In this document: piece after piece, positions 34,598 to 43,082 of the stretch
Layout: the number at the start of each line of letters is the position of its first letter
Numbering within the stretch: position 1 is the first letter of the stretch
NCBI GenBank assembly: GCA_937899645.1
Contig: CALCCD010000048.1
Span: forward strand, 1 to 53,726
Direction of reading: 5' to 3'
From: an uncultured cyanobacterium
GTDB lineage: Bacteria; Cyanobacteriota; Cyanobacteriia; Cyanobacteriales; Geitlerinemataceae
Length of the DNA: 53,726 nucleotides
Notes under the pieces: generated by a model
Seen by the model: only the letters and a program-made list of their open reading frames with translations
The model's database searches: none
What the model was told of the DNA's origin: nothing
Program-made: the position numbers and the translations under genes

Positions 34598-35527
34598 ATG
34601 CCCGCATTGCCTGCGTTCGCTATTTGCGCGTTTGTAACCGATGAGACCCTCATCGAACAGCTTCGTGCGGCCCTCGACTCGGATCGCTATAACCTAACGG
34701 CCTGCAACTCGCACCGCGAGCTGATCGACACCCTCGCCAGCGAGTGGTCTCATTTCGACTGCCTCGTCCTCAACCTTCACGACAGCCTCCCGGCCCTGAC
34801 TCGAGACCTGCGTCAAGCCGAGCTCCTGATGCCAACGGCGATCCTCTCTGCTTCCGGCGACGCCCCGAGCGAGGGGACGGGCGCGACGGGCGAGACCTCG
34901 AAGCCGACTGCCGCCGAATCAGCCTCGCAGTCCGTCCCCTCGCCGACCTCGCACTACTACCACCAGGCCGAAGTGCGCCACAACCTGGACTCGCCGACCA
35001 AAAGCCTCGATGCCTGCCTAGCTCAGGCCGTCAGTGATTTTTTGAATCTGAGCCCGTCCGAGCGTAGCGATAGTCTTCGACTTCAGCCGACGAATAAAGC
35101 GGCCTTGCTCCTCGAAGAAAAGCAGTGGATCCTCACCGAAAAACTCAAAGAGCGCTTGGGATACCTCGGCGTATACTACAAGCGAAATCCCCAGCGCTTT
35201 CTACGCAATCTTGCCTCCAACGACGCGATCGAACTCATCGAGCAGCTGCAAATCCTTTACCGGGATATCGTTCTTAGCTATTTCGACAAAAGCGGGCAGG
35301 CTAACTCGCGCATCGATGAATTTGTCTACCAGGCATTCTTTGCCGACATTTCCGTCACGCGCGTCGTTGAGATCCACATGAACCTGATGGACGAATTCTC
35401 AAAACAGCTACAATTAGAGGGCCGTAGCGAAGAGATTTTGCTCGACTACCGGCTGACCTTAATCGACGTTATCGCCCACCTGTGCGAGATTTATCGCCGA
35501 TCTATCCCCCGCGACCCGAAGTCGTAA
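34598..35527 (+). CDS. kaiA: Circadian clock protein KaiA
   Basis: Stimulates KaiC autophosphorylation by binding the KaiC C-terminal tail. This is a full-length KaiA of 309 residues. It has an N-terminal pseudo-receiver domain (about 1-125, FAICAFVTDETLIEQLRAAL; FDCLVLNLHD), a variable linker, and the C-terminal four-helix dimer domain (about 160-305, including EKLKERLGYLGVYYKRNPQRF and VVEIHMNLMDEFSKQL). Some filamentous cyanobacteria have only the C-terminal domain; this one is complete. kaiB follows after 144 bases. Confidence 0.95.
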   Translation: MPALPAFAICAFVTDETLIEQLRAALDSDRYNLTACNSHRELIDTLASEWSHFDCLVLNLHDSLPALTRDLRQAELLMPTAILSASGDAPSEGTGATGETSKPTAAESASQSVPSPTSHYYHQAEVRHNLDSPTKSLDACLAQAVSDFLNLSPSERSDSLRLQPTNKAALLLEEKQWILTEKLKERLGYLGVYYKRNPQRFLRNLASNDAIELIEQLQILYRDIVLSYFDKSGQANSRIDEFVYQAFFADISVTRVVEIHMNLMDEFSKQLQLEGRSEEILLDYRLTLIDVIAHLCEIYRRSIPRDPKS

Positions 35528-35671
35528 CCCGCTCGCCCGACGCCTTCCTCGGCCTGTGACGCTGCTCGCATTTCAACAGCGCGCGCCACGATCTCGACTT
35601 TCCGTAGAGGGCGGACGAGCAGACTGCTGCGCTCTGCTTTTCTACGCCGATTCCAACCGAATTTCGGGTTT

Positions 35672-35986
35672 ATGACACCTCCCAAAAAGACATACGTTCT
35701 TAAGCTATACGTGGCAGGAAATACGCCGAATTCAGTTCGCGCGCTCAGAATGCTCAACGATATTCTCGAGCGAGAATTTCAGGGCGTCTACGCACTTAAG
35801 GTGATTGATGTCTTCAAAAACCCCCAGCTTGCAGAAGAAGATAAAATTCTCGCAACGCCGACGCTCTCTAAAATCTTGCCCCCTCCCGTTCGCAAAATTA
35901 TCGGCGACTTATCTAACAGAGAGAAAGTTTTAATCGGTCTCGACTTGCTCTATGAGGAGCTAACCGAACACGGTGCCGATATTTGA
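35672..35986 (+). CDS. kaiB: Circadian clock protein KaiB
   Basis: A 104-residue fold-switching thioredoxin-like clock protein that binds KaiC in the night phase and sequesters KaiA. The sequence is strongly conserved: [53 protein letters not shown] and the [12 protein letters not shown] motif. The acidic C-terminal tail is short. The following gap to kaiC is 365 bases, longer than the close kaiBC spacing I know from model strains. Confidence 0.96.
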   Translation: MTPPKKTYVLKLYVAGNTPNSVRALRMLNDILEREFQGVYALKVIDVFKNPQLAEEDKILATPTLSKILPPPVRKIIGDLSNREKVLIGLDLLYEELTEHGADI

Positions 35987-36176
35987 GCTCGCTCTTAATG
36001 CTTCGGAGTCTGTCTGCCAAAATTCGCCGTCACGATCGAAATCGCGCGATCGCGGCAGAGCCACCCGCTCGCGCTTTGCACACCGGGCTCTACCGGGGCC
36101 TCTGCTTGCTGCCCGTCGCACCCCTCACGCTCGCGACGCTCGCGAACTTGATTCTGTAGCGCTCGGAAACGCGTGG

Positions 36177-36210
36177 TTGACGACCTCGGCCTATTTTTTC
36201 ATCATATACT
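36177..36210 (+). promoter_or_regulatory. Promoter-like elements between kaiB and kaiC
   Basis: In the gene-free gap 35987-36351, TTGACG lies at 36177-36182 and TATACT at 36205-36210 (spacing 22, longer than the ideal 17). CATCAT, 17 bases after TTGACG, is a poorer -10. The stretch around 36190-36230 is distinctly AT-rich. It could give kaiC its own transcript. Confidence 0.35.
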
Positions 36211-36351
36211 CAGATAAAATTACGGACTGTTTTCGTCTTGCGTCAGGTTCGTCACAAAGCGCGAACAGCCGGGGATCGCCCTGCACTTTTTTAATAAATC
36301 CGGAACACTTCAGTCGGTCGGAGTTCGCACCGCGACCAGATAACAAAATTG

Positions 36352-37935
36352 ATGGAAAACAACACCGATCGCAGTAACCCCCAGGAAGCGTGGGGCGTTC
36401 AGAAAATCCGGACGATGATCGAGGGGTTCGATGACATCAGCCACGGTGGCCTTCCGGCGGGACGCACGACCCTGGTCAGCGGCACGTCCGGCACGGGCAA
36501 GACCCTCTTCGCAATTCAGTTTCTCTACAACGGCATCACTTACTTCAACGAGGCCGGGGTCTTCGTCACCTTCGAGGAGTCTCCTGCCGACTTGATCAAA
36601 AATGCCCAGAGCTTCGGCTGGGACTTGCAGGGGCTGATCGACGAAGGCAAGCTGTTCATCCTCGATGCCTCGCCCGACCCGGAAGGTCAGGACGTGGTCG
36701 GCAACTTCGATCTGTCGGCGCTGATCGAGCGTATCCAGTACGGCATCCGTAAATACAAAGCCAAGCGCGTGTCGATCGACTCGGTGACGGCGGTCTTTCA
36801 GCAGTACGAAGCCGCGCCGGTGATCCGCCGCGAAATCTACCGCCTGGTGGCGAGGCTCAAGCAGCTCCACACGACGACGGTGATGACCACCGAGCGTATT
36901 GAAGAGTACGGCCCGGTGGCGCGTTTCGGTGTTGAAGAATTCGTCTCGGATAACGTGGCGATCGTCCGTAACGTCCTGGAAGGCGAGCGGCGGCGGCGAA
37001 CGATCGAAATCCTGAAGCTGCGCGGCACGACTCATATGAAGGGCGAGTATCCCTTCACGATGACCAGCAACGGCATCAACATTTTCCCACTGGGGGCGAT
37101 GCGCCTCACGCAGCGATCGTCGAACGTGCGCGTCTCGTCTGGCGTCGATACCCTCGACAACATGTGCGGCGGCGGCTTCTTCAAGGATTCGATTATCCTG
37201 GCGACCGGCGCGACCGGAACTGGGAAGACGCTGCTGGTCAGCAAGTTCACCCAGGAAGCCTGCCTCAAGGGCGAGCGAGCGATCCTGTTCGCCTACGAAG
37301 AGTCGCGGGCGCAGCTGCTCCGCAACGCCTACTCCTGGGGCATCGACTTCGAGGAAATGGAGCAGCGCGGCCTGCTGAAGATCCTCTGCGCCTATCCGGA
37401 GTCGGCGGGCCTCGAGGATCACCTGCAAATCATCAAAACCGAGATCGTTAACTTCAAGCCGTCGCGGATCGCGATCGACTCGCTCTCGGCCCTGGCACGC
37501 GGCGTCAGCAACAACGCCTTCCGCCAGTTTGTTATCGGCGTCACGGGCTACGCCAAGCAGGAAGAGATCACCGGCTTCTTTACCAACACCACCGATCAGT
37601 TCATGGGCTCGAACTCGATCACCGATTCGCACATCTCGACGATCACCGACACGATCATCATGCTCCAGTACGTGGAGATTCGCGGCGAAATGTCGCGGGC
37701 GATCAACGTCTTCAAGATGCGCGGCTCCTGGCATGACACGGGCATCCGCGAGTACACGATCAGCGCCAACGGCCCGGATATCAAAGACTCGTTCCGTAAC
37801 TACGAGGGCATCATCAGCGGCTCGCCGTCGCGAATCTCGGTGGACGAGAAGAGCGAGCTGTCGCGGATCGTGCGTGGGGTGCAGCTCGGGACGCCGAAGC
37901 CGCTAACCGAGCCCGAAGATACGGAGAGCACCTGA
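36352..37935 (+). CDS. kaiC: Circadian clock ATPase/kinase KaiC
   Basis: The core clock protein: a double RecA-like hexameric ATPase with autokinase and autophosphatase activity. The 527 residues contain two P-loops, GTSGTGKT (44-51, CI) and GATGTGKT (286-293, CII), and the catalytic Glu pairs in VTFEES (CI) and AYEES (CII). The phosphosite region SITDSHISTITD keeps all three positions equivalent to T426, S431 and T432 (here T424, S429, T430). The C-terminal tail (A-loop and KaiA-binding segment, residues about 485-527) is present. The ATG at 36352 is preferred over the TTG one codon earlier. Confidence 0.97.
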   Translation: MENNTDRSNPQEAWGVQKIRTMIEGFDDISHGGLPAGRTTLVSGTSGTGKTLFAIQFLYNGITYFNEAGVFVTFEESPADLIKNAQSFGWDLQGLIDEGKLFILDASPDPEGQDVVGNFDLSALIERIQYGIRKYKAKRVSIDSVTAVFQQYEAAPVIRREIYRLVARLKQLHTTTVMTTERIEEYGPVARFGVEEFVSDNVAIVRNVLEGERRRRTIEILKLRGTTHMKGEYPFTMTSNGINIFPLGAMRLTQRSSNVRVSSGVDTLDNMCGGGFFKDSIILATGATGTGKTLLVSKFTQEACLKGERAILFAYEESRAQLLRNAYSWGIDFEEMEQRGLLKILCAYPESAGLEDHLQIIKTEIVNFKPSRIAIDSLSALARGVSNNAFRQFVIGVTGYAKQEEITGFFTNTTDQFMGSNSITDSHISTITDTIIMLQYVEIRGEMSRAINVFKMRGSWHDTGIREYTISANGPDIKDSFRNYEGIISGSPSRISVDEKSELSRIVRGVQLGTPKPLTEPEDTEST

Positions 37936-37989
37936 GGCGATCGCGAGTTTTGAGGCCGATCGCGCCAGAGCGCAGCCGGAAAGAAGCCG

Positions 37990-38025
37990 GACAGCATGCC
38001 CTGGCGATCGCCAGGGCATGCTGTC
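37990..38025. terminator. 36-bp perfect palindrome after kaiC
   Basis: Two 18-base half-sites are exact reverse complements with no loop, starting GACAGCATGCCCTGG and centred on the HIP1-type GGCGATCGCC. It lies 55 bases after the kaiC stop. It can form a hairpin and may end the kaiC transcript, but there is no T run. Confidence 0.6.
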
Positions 38026-38114
38026 GATGCCGATCGTTCGTGACGGTCGAGCCGCGAGCAACTTCAGATTTTCTACAGCAACGAAAGGCGATCGCAGCCA
38101 CGACAATAGAGCCC

Positions 38115-39185
38115 GTGGACAACACAAACGGGGATATTGCCTTGGCCATTTTTCGGACGCCCGAGCTTGAAGACAAGGAAAACTCGGCGGCTCGCCTGCG
38201 GATCGAGACCCTGGGGGCCAGCATCGATCGCGTTGCCTCCGAAGCTGCCGATCGCGCCGAAGTCCTCCACGGGCTCGCCCAACCACAAAAAACCCTGCCC
38301 GCCAAATACTTCTACGACGCGCGCGGCTCGCAGCTATTCGAGGAAATCTGCGGCCTGCCGGAATATTACCCAACCCGCACCGAAGCCTGGATTCTCGATC
38401 GCTACGCTGTGGAAGTCGCCGACGCCACCGGCCCCTGCGAGCTGGTCGAACTCGGCAGCGGCAGCTCGACGAAAACGCGGGCGCTGCTCGACGCCTACCG
38501 CAACCTGGGCGGGGCGTTGCGCTACGTGCCGATCGATGTGAGCCGCACGATCCTGACCGAGAGCGCGAAACAGCTCCTGCGCGACTACCCGACGCTGGAA
38601 GTGCGCGGCGCGGTTGCCACCTACGATCGCGCCCTCGCCGCCCTGAGCTTTAAGTTCGCTCCCACCGACCTGCCGTCGCGGATGCTGGTGTTCCTCGGTA
38701 GCTCGTTGGGGAACTTGACGCTGGAGGAGTGCGATCGCTTTTTCGGGCAGGTGCGCGGCTTCCTCGACGCGGGCGAATATTTCTTGCTGGGGGTCGATTT
38801 GCACAAGTCCACGGCGCAGCTCGACGCGGCCTACAACGATTCGCGGGGCGTGACGGCGGCGTTTAATCTCAATATGTTGGCGCATCTAAATCGGCGGTTT
38901 GGGGCGGATTTCGATCGCGCGAACTTTCAGCACCGGGCGTTTTATAACGAAGGCGATCGGCAAATCGAGATGCATTTGCGCTGCCTGCATAGCCATGAGG
39001 TTCAGCTAGGCGATCGGCGGTTTGCCTTCACCGAAGGCGAGACGATCCGCACGGAAATCTCGCGTAAATTCGACGTGGACGCCGTGCGAGCGCAGCTCGA
39101 TCGCTACGACCTCGAGCCGGTCAACATCTGGCGCGACCCCCAGGGCTGGTTCGCCTCGATCCTGTCGCGGCGGCGGGTTCGTTAA
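38115..39185 (+). CDS. egtD: L-histidine N-alpha-methyltransferase
   Basis: Trimethylates histidine to hercynine with SAM, the first step of ergothioneine synthesis. The 356-residue product has the EgtD layout: an N-terminal domain (VLHGLAQPQKTLPAKYFYDARGSQLFEEI to PEYYPTRTEAWIL), the SAM-binding motif VELGSGSSTKTRALLDA, and the later LVFLGSSLGNL and HRAFYNEGDRQIEMHL segments. Start is a GTG at 38115; the frame extends to 37950, but that part overlaps the palindrome downstream of kaiC. The sulfoxide synthase gene follows after 118 bases, completing a two-gene pathway. Confidence 0.92.
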   Translation: MDNTNGDIALAIFRTPELEDKENSAARLRIETLGASIDRVASEAADRAEVLHGLAQPQKTLPAKYFYDARGSQLFEEICGLPEYYPTRTEAWILDRYAVEVADATGPCELVELGSGSSTKTRALLDAYRNLGGALRYVPIDVSRTILTESAKQLLRDYPTLEVRGAVATYDRALAALSFKFAPTDLPSRMLVFLGSSLGNLTLEECDRFFGQVRGFLDAGEYFLLGVDLHKSTAQLDAAYNDSRGVTAAFNLNMLAHLNRRFGADFDRANFQHRAFYNEGDRQIEMHLRCLHSHEVQLGDRRFAFTEGETIRTEISRKFDVDAVRAQLDRYDLEPVNIWRDPQGWFASILSRRRVR

Positions 39186-39303
39186 GCTAGTTGCGGGCTT
39201 CCCAACTCGCTCGCTTGGGACGCAAAATTTTGCGGGCGCACTGCCTGACGCCCCTACTGTTGATGCTCTGTGTTGACCTAAACACGCCGCTTTGAGGGAT
39301 ATC

Positions 39304-40611
39304 GTGCTGTCATCTCTGCCCGTGCCTCGTCTGAATCGCTGCGATCGCGCCGAGCTGCTCGCCTACTTCGAGAACGCCTGGGACATCGAAGACTGCCTGC
39401 TCGGGTCGCTGCGCTCCGATGACGCCTTCTATCTCAGCCCCGACCCGCTGCGAAACCGGCTGATTTTCTACCTCGGCCACTCGGCGGTTTTTTATATCAA
39501 CAAATTGATACGGGTCGGCTGGCTCGATCGGCGCATCGAACCGCACTTCGAGATCCTGTTCGAGATCGGCGTCGATCCGTCCACGCCGGAAGAGCTGGAG
39601 TCAGCGATGGCAAACGTGCAGTGGCCAGAGGTCGATCGCGTCTGGGCTTACCGCCGCAGCGCCCGCGAGGAAGTCGCCCGCACGATCCGCACCGCAACGC
39701 TGGACGAAGCAAGCGATCGTCCCTTGCAAGACCGACCGCTCTGGGCGCTGATGATGGGCATCGAACACCAGCGCATCCACTTCGAGACCTCCTCGATGCT
39801 GCTGCGCCAGCTCGACGCCGATCGCCTGCGCCGCCCCGAGGAGTGGGGCTATGCCCCGACTGCGGGTAAAGCCAACAATACCCTCGTGCCGGTGGCTGGT
39901 GGCCGCGCGATGCTGGGCAAGCCGCGCAGCTCGGACACCTACGGCTGGGACAGCGACTACGGTTCGCGCGAAGTCACCGTCAAACCATTCCTGGCGGGCC
40001 AGACGCCGGTCACGAACGGCGAATTTTTCAAATTCGTGCGCGACGGCGGCTACGAGAATCCCGAATTTTGGGGCGCGCAACCACCGGATTCGTCGCACCC
40101 GAAGTTTTGGCAAATCGAGCGCGATCACGTCCGCTACCGCACCGTCTTTGAGGAGATCGACCTGCCGCTGAGCTGGCCGGTGGAGGTCAACCACCACGAG
40201 GCAATGGCCTACTGCCGGTGGTACGGCGAAAGGACGCGGCTGATGTCCGAGGCGGAGTGGCAGGTGGCGAGTCGCGCTGCATCCGATCGCTCAGACGCGG
40301 CAAACCTCGATTTACAGTTCGGCTCGCCCAGTCCGGTGGGCTCGTTCGAGCGCGAGCGCGACGGCCTCTACGACCTGCGCGGCAACGTCTGGGAATGGCT
40401 CGGCGACGACTTCACAGGGCTACCGGGCTTCGAGCCGCACCCGCTCTACGCCGACTACTCCGAGCCCTTTTTCAAAGATCGGCACGACGGCCAGCACAAG
40501 GTGATGCGCGGCGGCTCCTGGGCGAGTACCGGAGCGTATGCGTCCAGCCGCAACTGGTTTCGCCCGTATTTCTACCAGCACGCCGGATTCCGCATCGCGC
40601 GGGATGCTTGA
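39304..40611 (+). CDS. egtB: OvoA-like sulfoxide synthase (cyanobacterial EgtB type)
   Basis: A 435-residue non-haem iron enzyme that joins a cysteine-type sulfur donor to hercynine. The N-terminal DinB-like domain carries the iron ligands: H59 (LIFYLGHSAVFYINKL), H155 and H159 (EHQRIHFE). The C-terminal formylglycine-generating-enzyme fold includes GQTPVTNGEFFKFV, GLYDLRGNVWEWLGDDF and MRGGSWAS, ending NWFRPYFYQHAGFRIA. The N-terminus matches OvoA-type proteins more than mycobacterial EgtB, but the OvoA methyltransferase domain is absent; EgtD supplies hercynine. This fits the cyanobacterial EgtB described as derived from OvoA and using cysteine directly. The GTG at 39304 has GAGGG upstream; TTG at 39292 is an alternative. 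Confidence 0.85.
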   Translation: MLSSLPVPRLNRCDRAELLAYFENAWDIEDCLLGSLRSDDAFYLSPDPLRNRLIFYLGHSAVFYINKLIRVGWLDRRIEPHFEILFEIGVDPSTPEELESAMANVQWPEVDRVWAYRRSAREEVARTIRTATLDEASDRPLQDRPLWALMMGIEHQRIHFETSSMLLRQLDADRLRRPEEWGYAPTAGKANNTLVPVAGGRAMLGKPRSSDTYGWDSDYGSREVTVKPFLAGQTPVTNGEFFKFVRDGGYENPEFWGAQPPDSSHPKFWQIERDHVRYRTVFEEIDLPLSWPVEVNHHEAMAYCRWYGERTRLMSEAEWQVASRAASDRSDAANLDLQFGSPSPVGSFERERDGLYDLRGNVWEWLGDDFTGLPGFEPHPLYADYSEPFFKDRHDGQHKVMRGGSWASTGAYASSRNWFRPYFYQHAGFRIARDA

Positions 40612-40634
40612 GTAAACTTTCCAGGAAAAACACC

Positions 40635-41429
40635 ATGTTTCGCCCCACGCCCATCCCCCCCGAACCCGGTCAAGAATCCGTCTGGGACTACCCCCGCCCC
40701 GCCTGCTGGCAGGCGACCGACAAGCGCATCAAAATCGTCTTCAACGATGTCGTTATCGCCGACACCCGAAACGCCAAGCGCGTCCTAGAAACGAGCCACC
40801 CGCCCAGCTACTACCTCCCGCCGGAGGACATCAACTTCGATTACCTCAAGGTGATGCCCCGCCAGACCTTCTGCGAGTGGAAAGGCATCGCGTCGTACCT
40901 GACAGTGGCAGTGGGCGATCGCACGGCGGAGAACGCCGCGTGGCAGTACGTCAACCCGACGCCGAACTTCGCTGAGATCGAAGACCACTGCGCTTTCTAC
41001 GCGCAAATGATGGACGCCTGCACGGTCGATGGCCAGGGTAAACGCATCTAATTTAGTTAGCCACTATACAGAAAAATATCTTCATCCTTGAGATTCGATG
41101 AGTTCACCCGCTTTCCCACCCCATTTAGCCATCGACACTCTGTAGATCCTGTTCCGATCGCCTCAGCAGGTGGAGAAAATCTAAAAAGCAAGCTCTTTGT
41201 TAAGCCGAGTGGCGCAAGAGATGCCGAATTACTCCACAATTTGTTGTTTGGAGGCATTTGTTTTGGCTTTCGGACAATTTTTCTGTATGGAAAGATACGA
41301 AATTAGATGCGTTCACCCTGGGTCGATGGCGAACAGGTGACGCCCCAACCGGGCGGCTTCTACGGCGGCTGGATCACTTCGGACGTGGTCGGCCCTTTTA
41401 AGGGCGAGCCCGGTACGATGGGCTGGTAA
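40635..41429 (+). pseudogene. DUF427 gene split by a MITE
   Basis: The 5' part (40635-41051) encodes MFRPTPIPPEPGQESVWDYPRP onwards, a DUF427 domain to DACTVDG, then GQGKRI and a stop supplied by the inserted element. The 3' part (up to the TAA at 41427-41429) encodes VDGEQVTPQPGGFYGGWITSD and ends GTMGW, the usual DUF427 C-terminus. Removing the element and one target copy restores one frame of 165 residues, the normal family length. As it stands the protein is 138 residues and lacks the conserved GGFYGGW tail. The tail can be read from an ATG inside the element (41307) as a 40-residue peptide. It lies 23 bases after egtB, so it may once have been the third gene of that operon. Confidence 0.88.
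41033..41321. mobile_element. 289-bp MITE with long terminal inverted repeats
   Basis: The element begins CCAGGGTAAACGCATCTAAT and ends with its near-exact reverse complement. The first 22 bases match with one mismatch, and a second matching block (ATACAGAAAAAT) is reached at positions 34-45 of each arm. The flanking 8-bp sequence GTCGATGG occurs at 41025-41032 and again at 41322-41329, a target-site duplication. The element is AT-rich compared with its neighbours and encodes no transposase; short frames inside resemble no family I know. It must rely on a transposase elsewhere in the genome. Confidence 0.9.
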
Positions 41430-41447
41430 TCACCGTTCCCTAACGCT

Positions 41448-42881
41448 ATGCCGCCGACCCTGCCGATCGCGATTAGCTTCGTCGCCTTTATGTTGCTGTT
41501 CACCGGGGTCGGCCTGTTCGCCGCCACGCGCAAGCAGAACACCACCGCTGACTACCTCCTCGCCAGCCGCAGCGTCAACCCCTGGCTGACCGGACTTTCG
41601 GCCTTCGCGACGGCGCACAGCGGCGGCATGTTCATCAGCTCGATCGGCTGGACGTATCAGGTGGGAATTTCGGGCGCTTGGTTGCTCGTGGGTTGGTTCC
41701 TCGGGGACTATATGGCCTGGTTTTTCGTCCATCGGCGGCTCCGCGTGGTCTCGGAGGAGACGAACTCGGAGACGATCGGGGCCTTTCTCGCCGGGGGAGA
41801 TCGGCAGAATCGCCCGATCGCGGTAACGTCGGCACTAACGACGATCGCCTTCCTCGGAACCTACGCCGCAGCTCAGCTCCTGGCAGGCAGCAAAGCCCTC
41901 CACGCAACCTTCGGCTGGAGCTATGGCTTCGGGATCGTCCTCGGTGCGGTCATCGTTGTCGCCTACTGCTTCTCCGGCGGGATTCGCGCCTCGATTTGGA
42001 CGGACGCGATCCAGGCGGTGGTAATGATGGTGGCGATGGTGGCGATGGTGGTGGTAGCGCTGGTGGCCTGTCGTGGCTTTGGCGGGATGTGGGAGCAGCT
42101 CGCAACGATCGACCCGTCGCTAATCGATCCCGTGCCGCAGGGGTTGCAGTTTGGTTTCGGGCTATTTTTGCTGAGCTGGCTGGTGGCGGGCTTCGGCGCG
42201 GTCGGACAGCCCCACATCATGGTGCGGGCGATGGCGATCGATCGCGCCGAGAATATGGGCATTACGCGCAATATTTACGCAGTGTCGTACGTGGTGTTTT
42301 CAGCGGCGGCGGTGCTGGTGGGGTTGAGTGCGCGAGTGCTGCTGCCGAACCTCATGCAGAACGGCGATCCGGAGCTGGCGCTGCCGATCCTGGCCGTAGA
42401 CCTGCTGCCCGCGCTGGCCATCGGCGCGATCCTGGCCGGGGTGTTCGCAGCGGTGGTCTCGACGGCGGACTCGCAGATTTTGTCCTGCTCGGCGGCGCTC
42501 ACCCAAGATTTATTTCCCCGCTGGTCGCACTCCTACAAACTCGCGAAGGTGGGGACGATCCTCGTGACGGCGATCGTCTTGGCGATCGCGCTGGCGAGCA
42601 ATAAAGAAGTATTCGCGCTGGGGGTCTTCGCCTGGTCGGCGTTGGGGTCGGGGCTGGGGCCGCTGCTGGTGGTGCGGGCGTGGCGGTGGCCGGTGGGCAA
42701 TAGCGTCGCGGTGGCGATGATACTGGTGGGGATTGCGGTGGCGGCAGTCTGGAATGCGGTGTTGGGACTCTCGGGGTCGATCTACGAGGTGCTGCCGGGG
42801 ATGGCGGCAGGGTTTGCGGTGTACGGCGCGGCGCGGGCGTTTGGTGCGGGAGGCGATCGCCGAGCGGCGGGCGAACCGTAA
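41448..42881 (+). CDS. Sodium:solute symporter, PutP-like
   Basis: A 477-residue membrane protein of the SSS family (sodium-coupled uptake of proline, betaine, pantothenate, sugars and others), with about 13 TM helices. Family text: FATAHSGGMFISSIGWTYQVG (TM2 region), GIRASIWTDAIQAVVMM and the conserved AGVFAAVVSTADSQILSCSAALTQDL with the sodium-site Ser/Thr residues. Overall it looks closest to proline/betaine-type members, but the substrate cannot be fixed by eye. It begins 18 bases after the split DUF427 gene. It might supply compatible solutes. Confidence 0.88.
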   Translation: MPPTLPIAISFVAFMLLFTGVGLFAATRKQNTTADYLLASRSVNPWLTGLSAFATAHSGGMFISSIGWTYQVGISGAWLLVGWFLGDYMAWFFVHRRLRVVSEETNSETIGAFLAGGDRQNRPIAVTSALTTIAFLGTYAAAQLLAGSKALHATFGWSYGFGIVLGAVIVVAYCFSGGIRASIWTDAIQAVVMMVAMVAMVVVALVACRGFGGMWEQLATIDPSLIDPVPQGLQFGFGLFLLSWLVAGFGAVGQPHIMVRAMAIDRAENMGITRNIYAVSYVVFSAAAVLVGLSARVLLPNLMQNGDPELALPILAVDLLPALAIGAILAGVFAAVVSTADSQILSCSAALTQDLFPRWSHSYKLAKVGTILVTAIVLAIALASNKEVFALGVFAWSALGSGLGPLLVVRAWRWPVGNSVAVAMILVGIAVAAVWNAVLGLSGSIYEVLPGMAAGFAVYGAARAFGAGGDRRAAGEP

Positions 42882-43016
42882 TGGCGCATCGCGACGCCCA
42901 GCAGATGGGCGAGATCGGAAACGTCAGCCCTCCTGATGCTCCTGGCGGGCTGGCAGTTCGTGAGCCAGGGCTGGGGGCGGCCACGAATTAAGACCGACAG
43001 CGCTTACCCGATGGGG

Positions 43017-43058
43017 GTTTCAGCCCCTAGCCTTATTTTGGGTCGGGCGCTCAACTGC
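43017..43058 (+). repeat. Dispersed repeat, copy 1
   Basis: A 42-base sequence beginning GTTTCAGCCCCTAG and ending GGGCGCTCAACTGC. A second copy lies on the opposite strand at 48918-48960, between cas2 and cas4-cas1. The two differ only in the middle, at a few bases and by one base in length. It lies between the symporter and the recJ end, in a 201-base gap without other features. Confidence 0.85.
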
Positions 43059-43082
43059 TTACCTCGTAAGGTGATGGCGACA

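Noticed and set aside
35973-36377. 134-codon frame between kaiB and kaiC
   Set aside because: Composition and sequence look non-coding; it overlaps both the kaiB end and the kaiC start without family features.
36310-37734. Long open frame antisense to kaiC
   Set aside because: Mirror of a highly conserved coding frame in GC-rich DNA; no recognisable protein pattern.
41057-41306. Two short frames inside the MITE (66 and 72 residues)
   Set aside because: Opposite strands of the same small AT-rich element, no transposase motif, and boundaries overlapping the terminal repeats.
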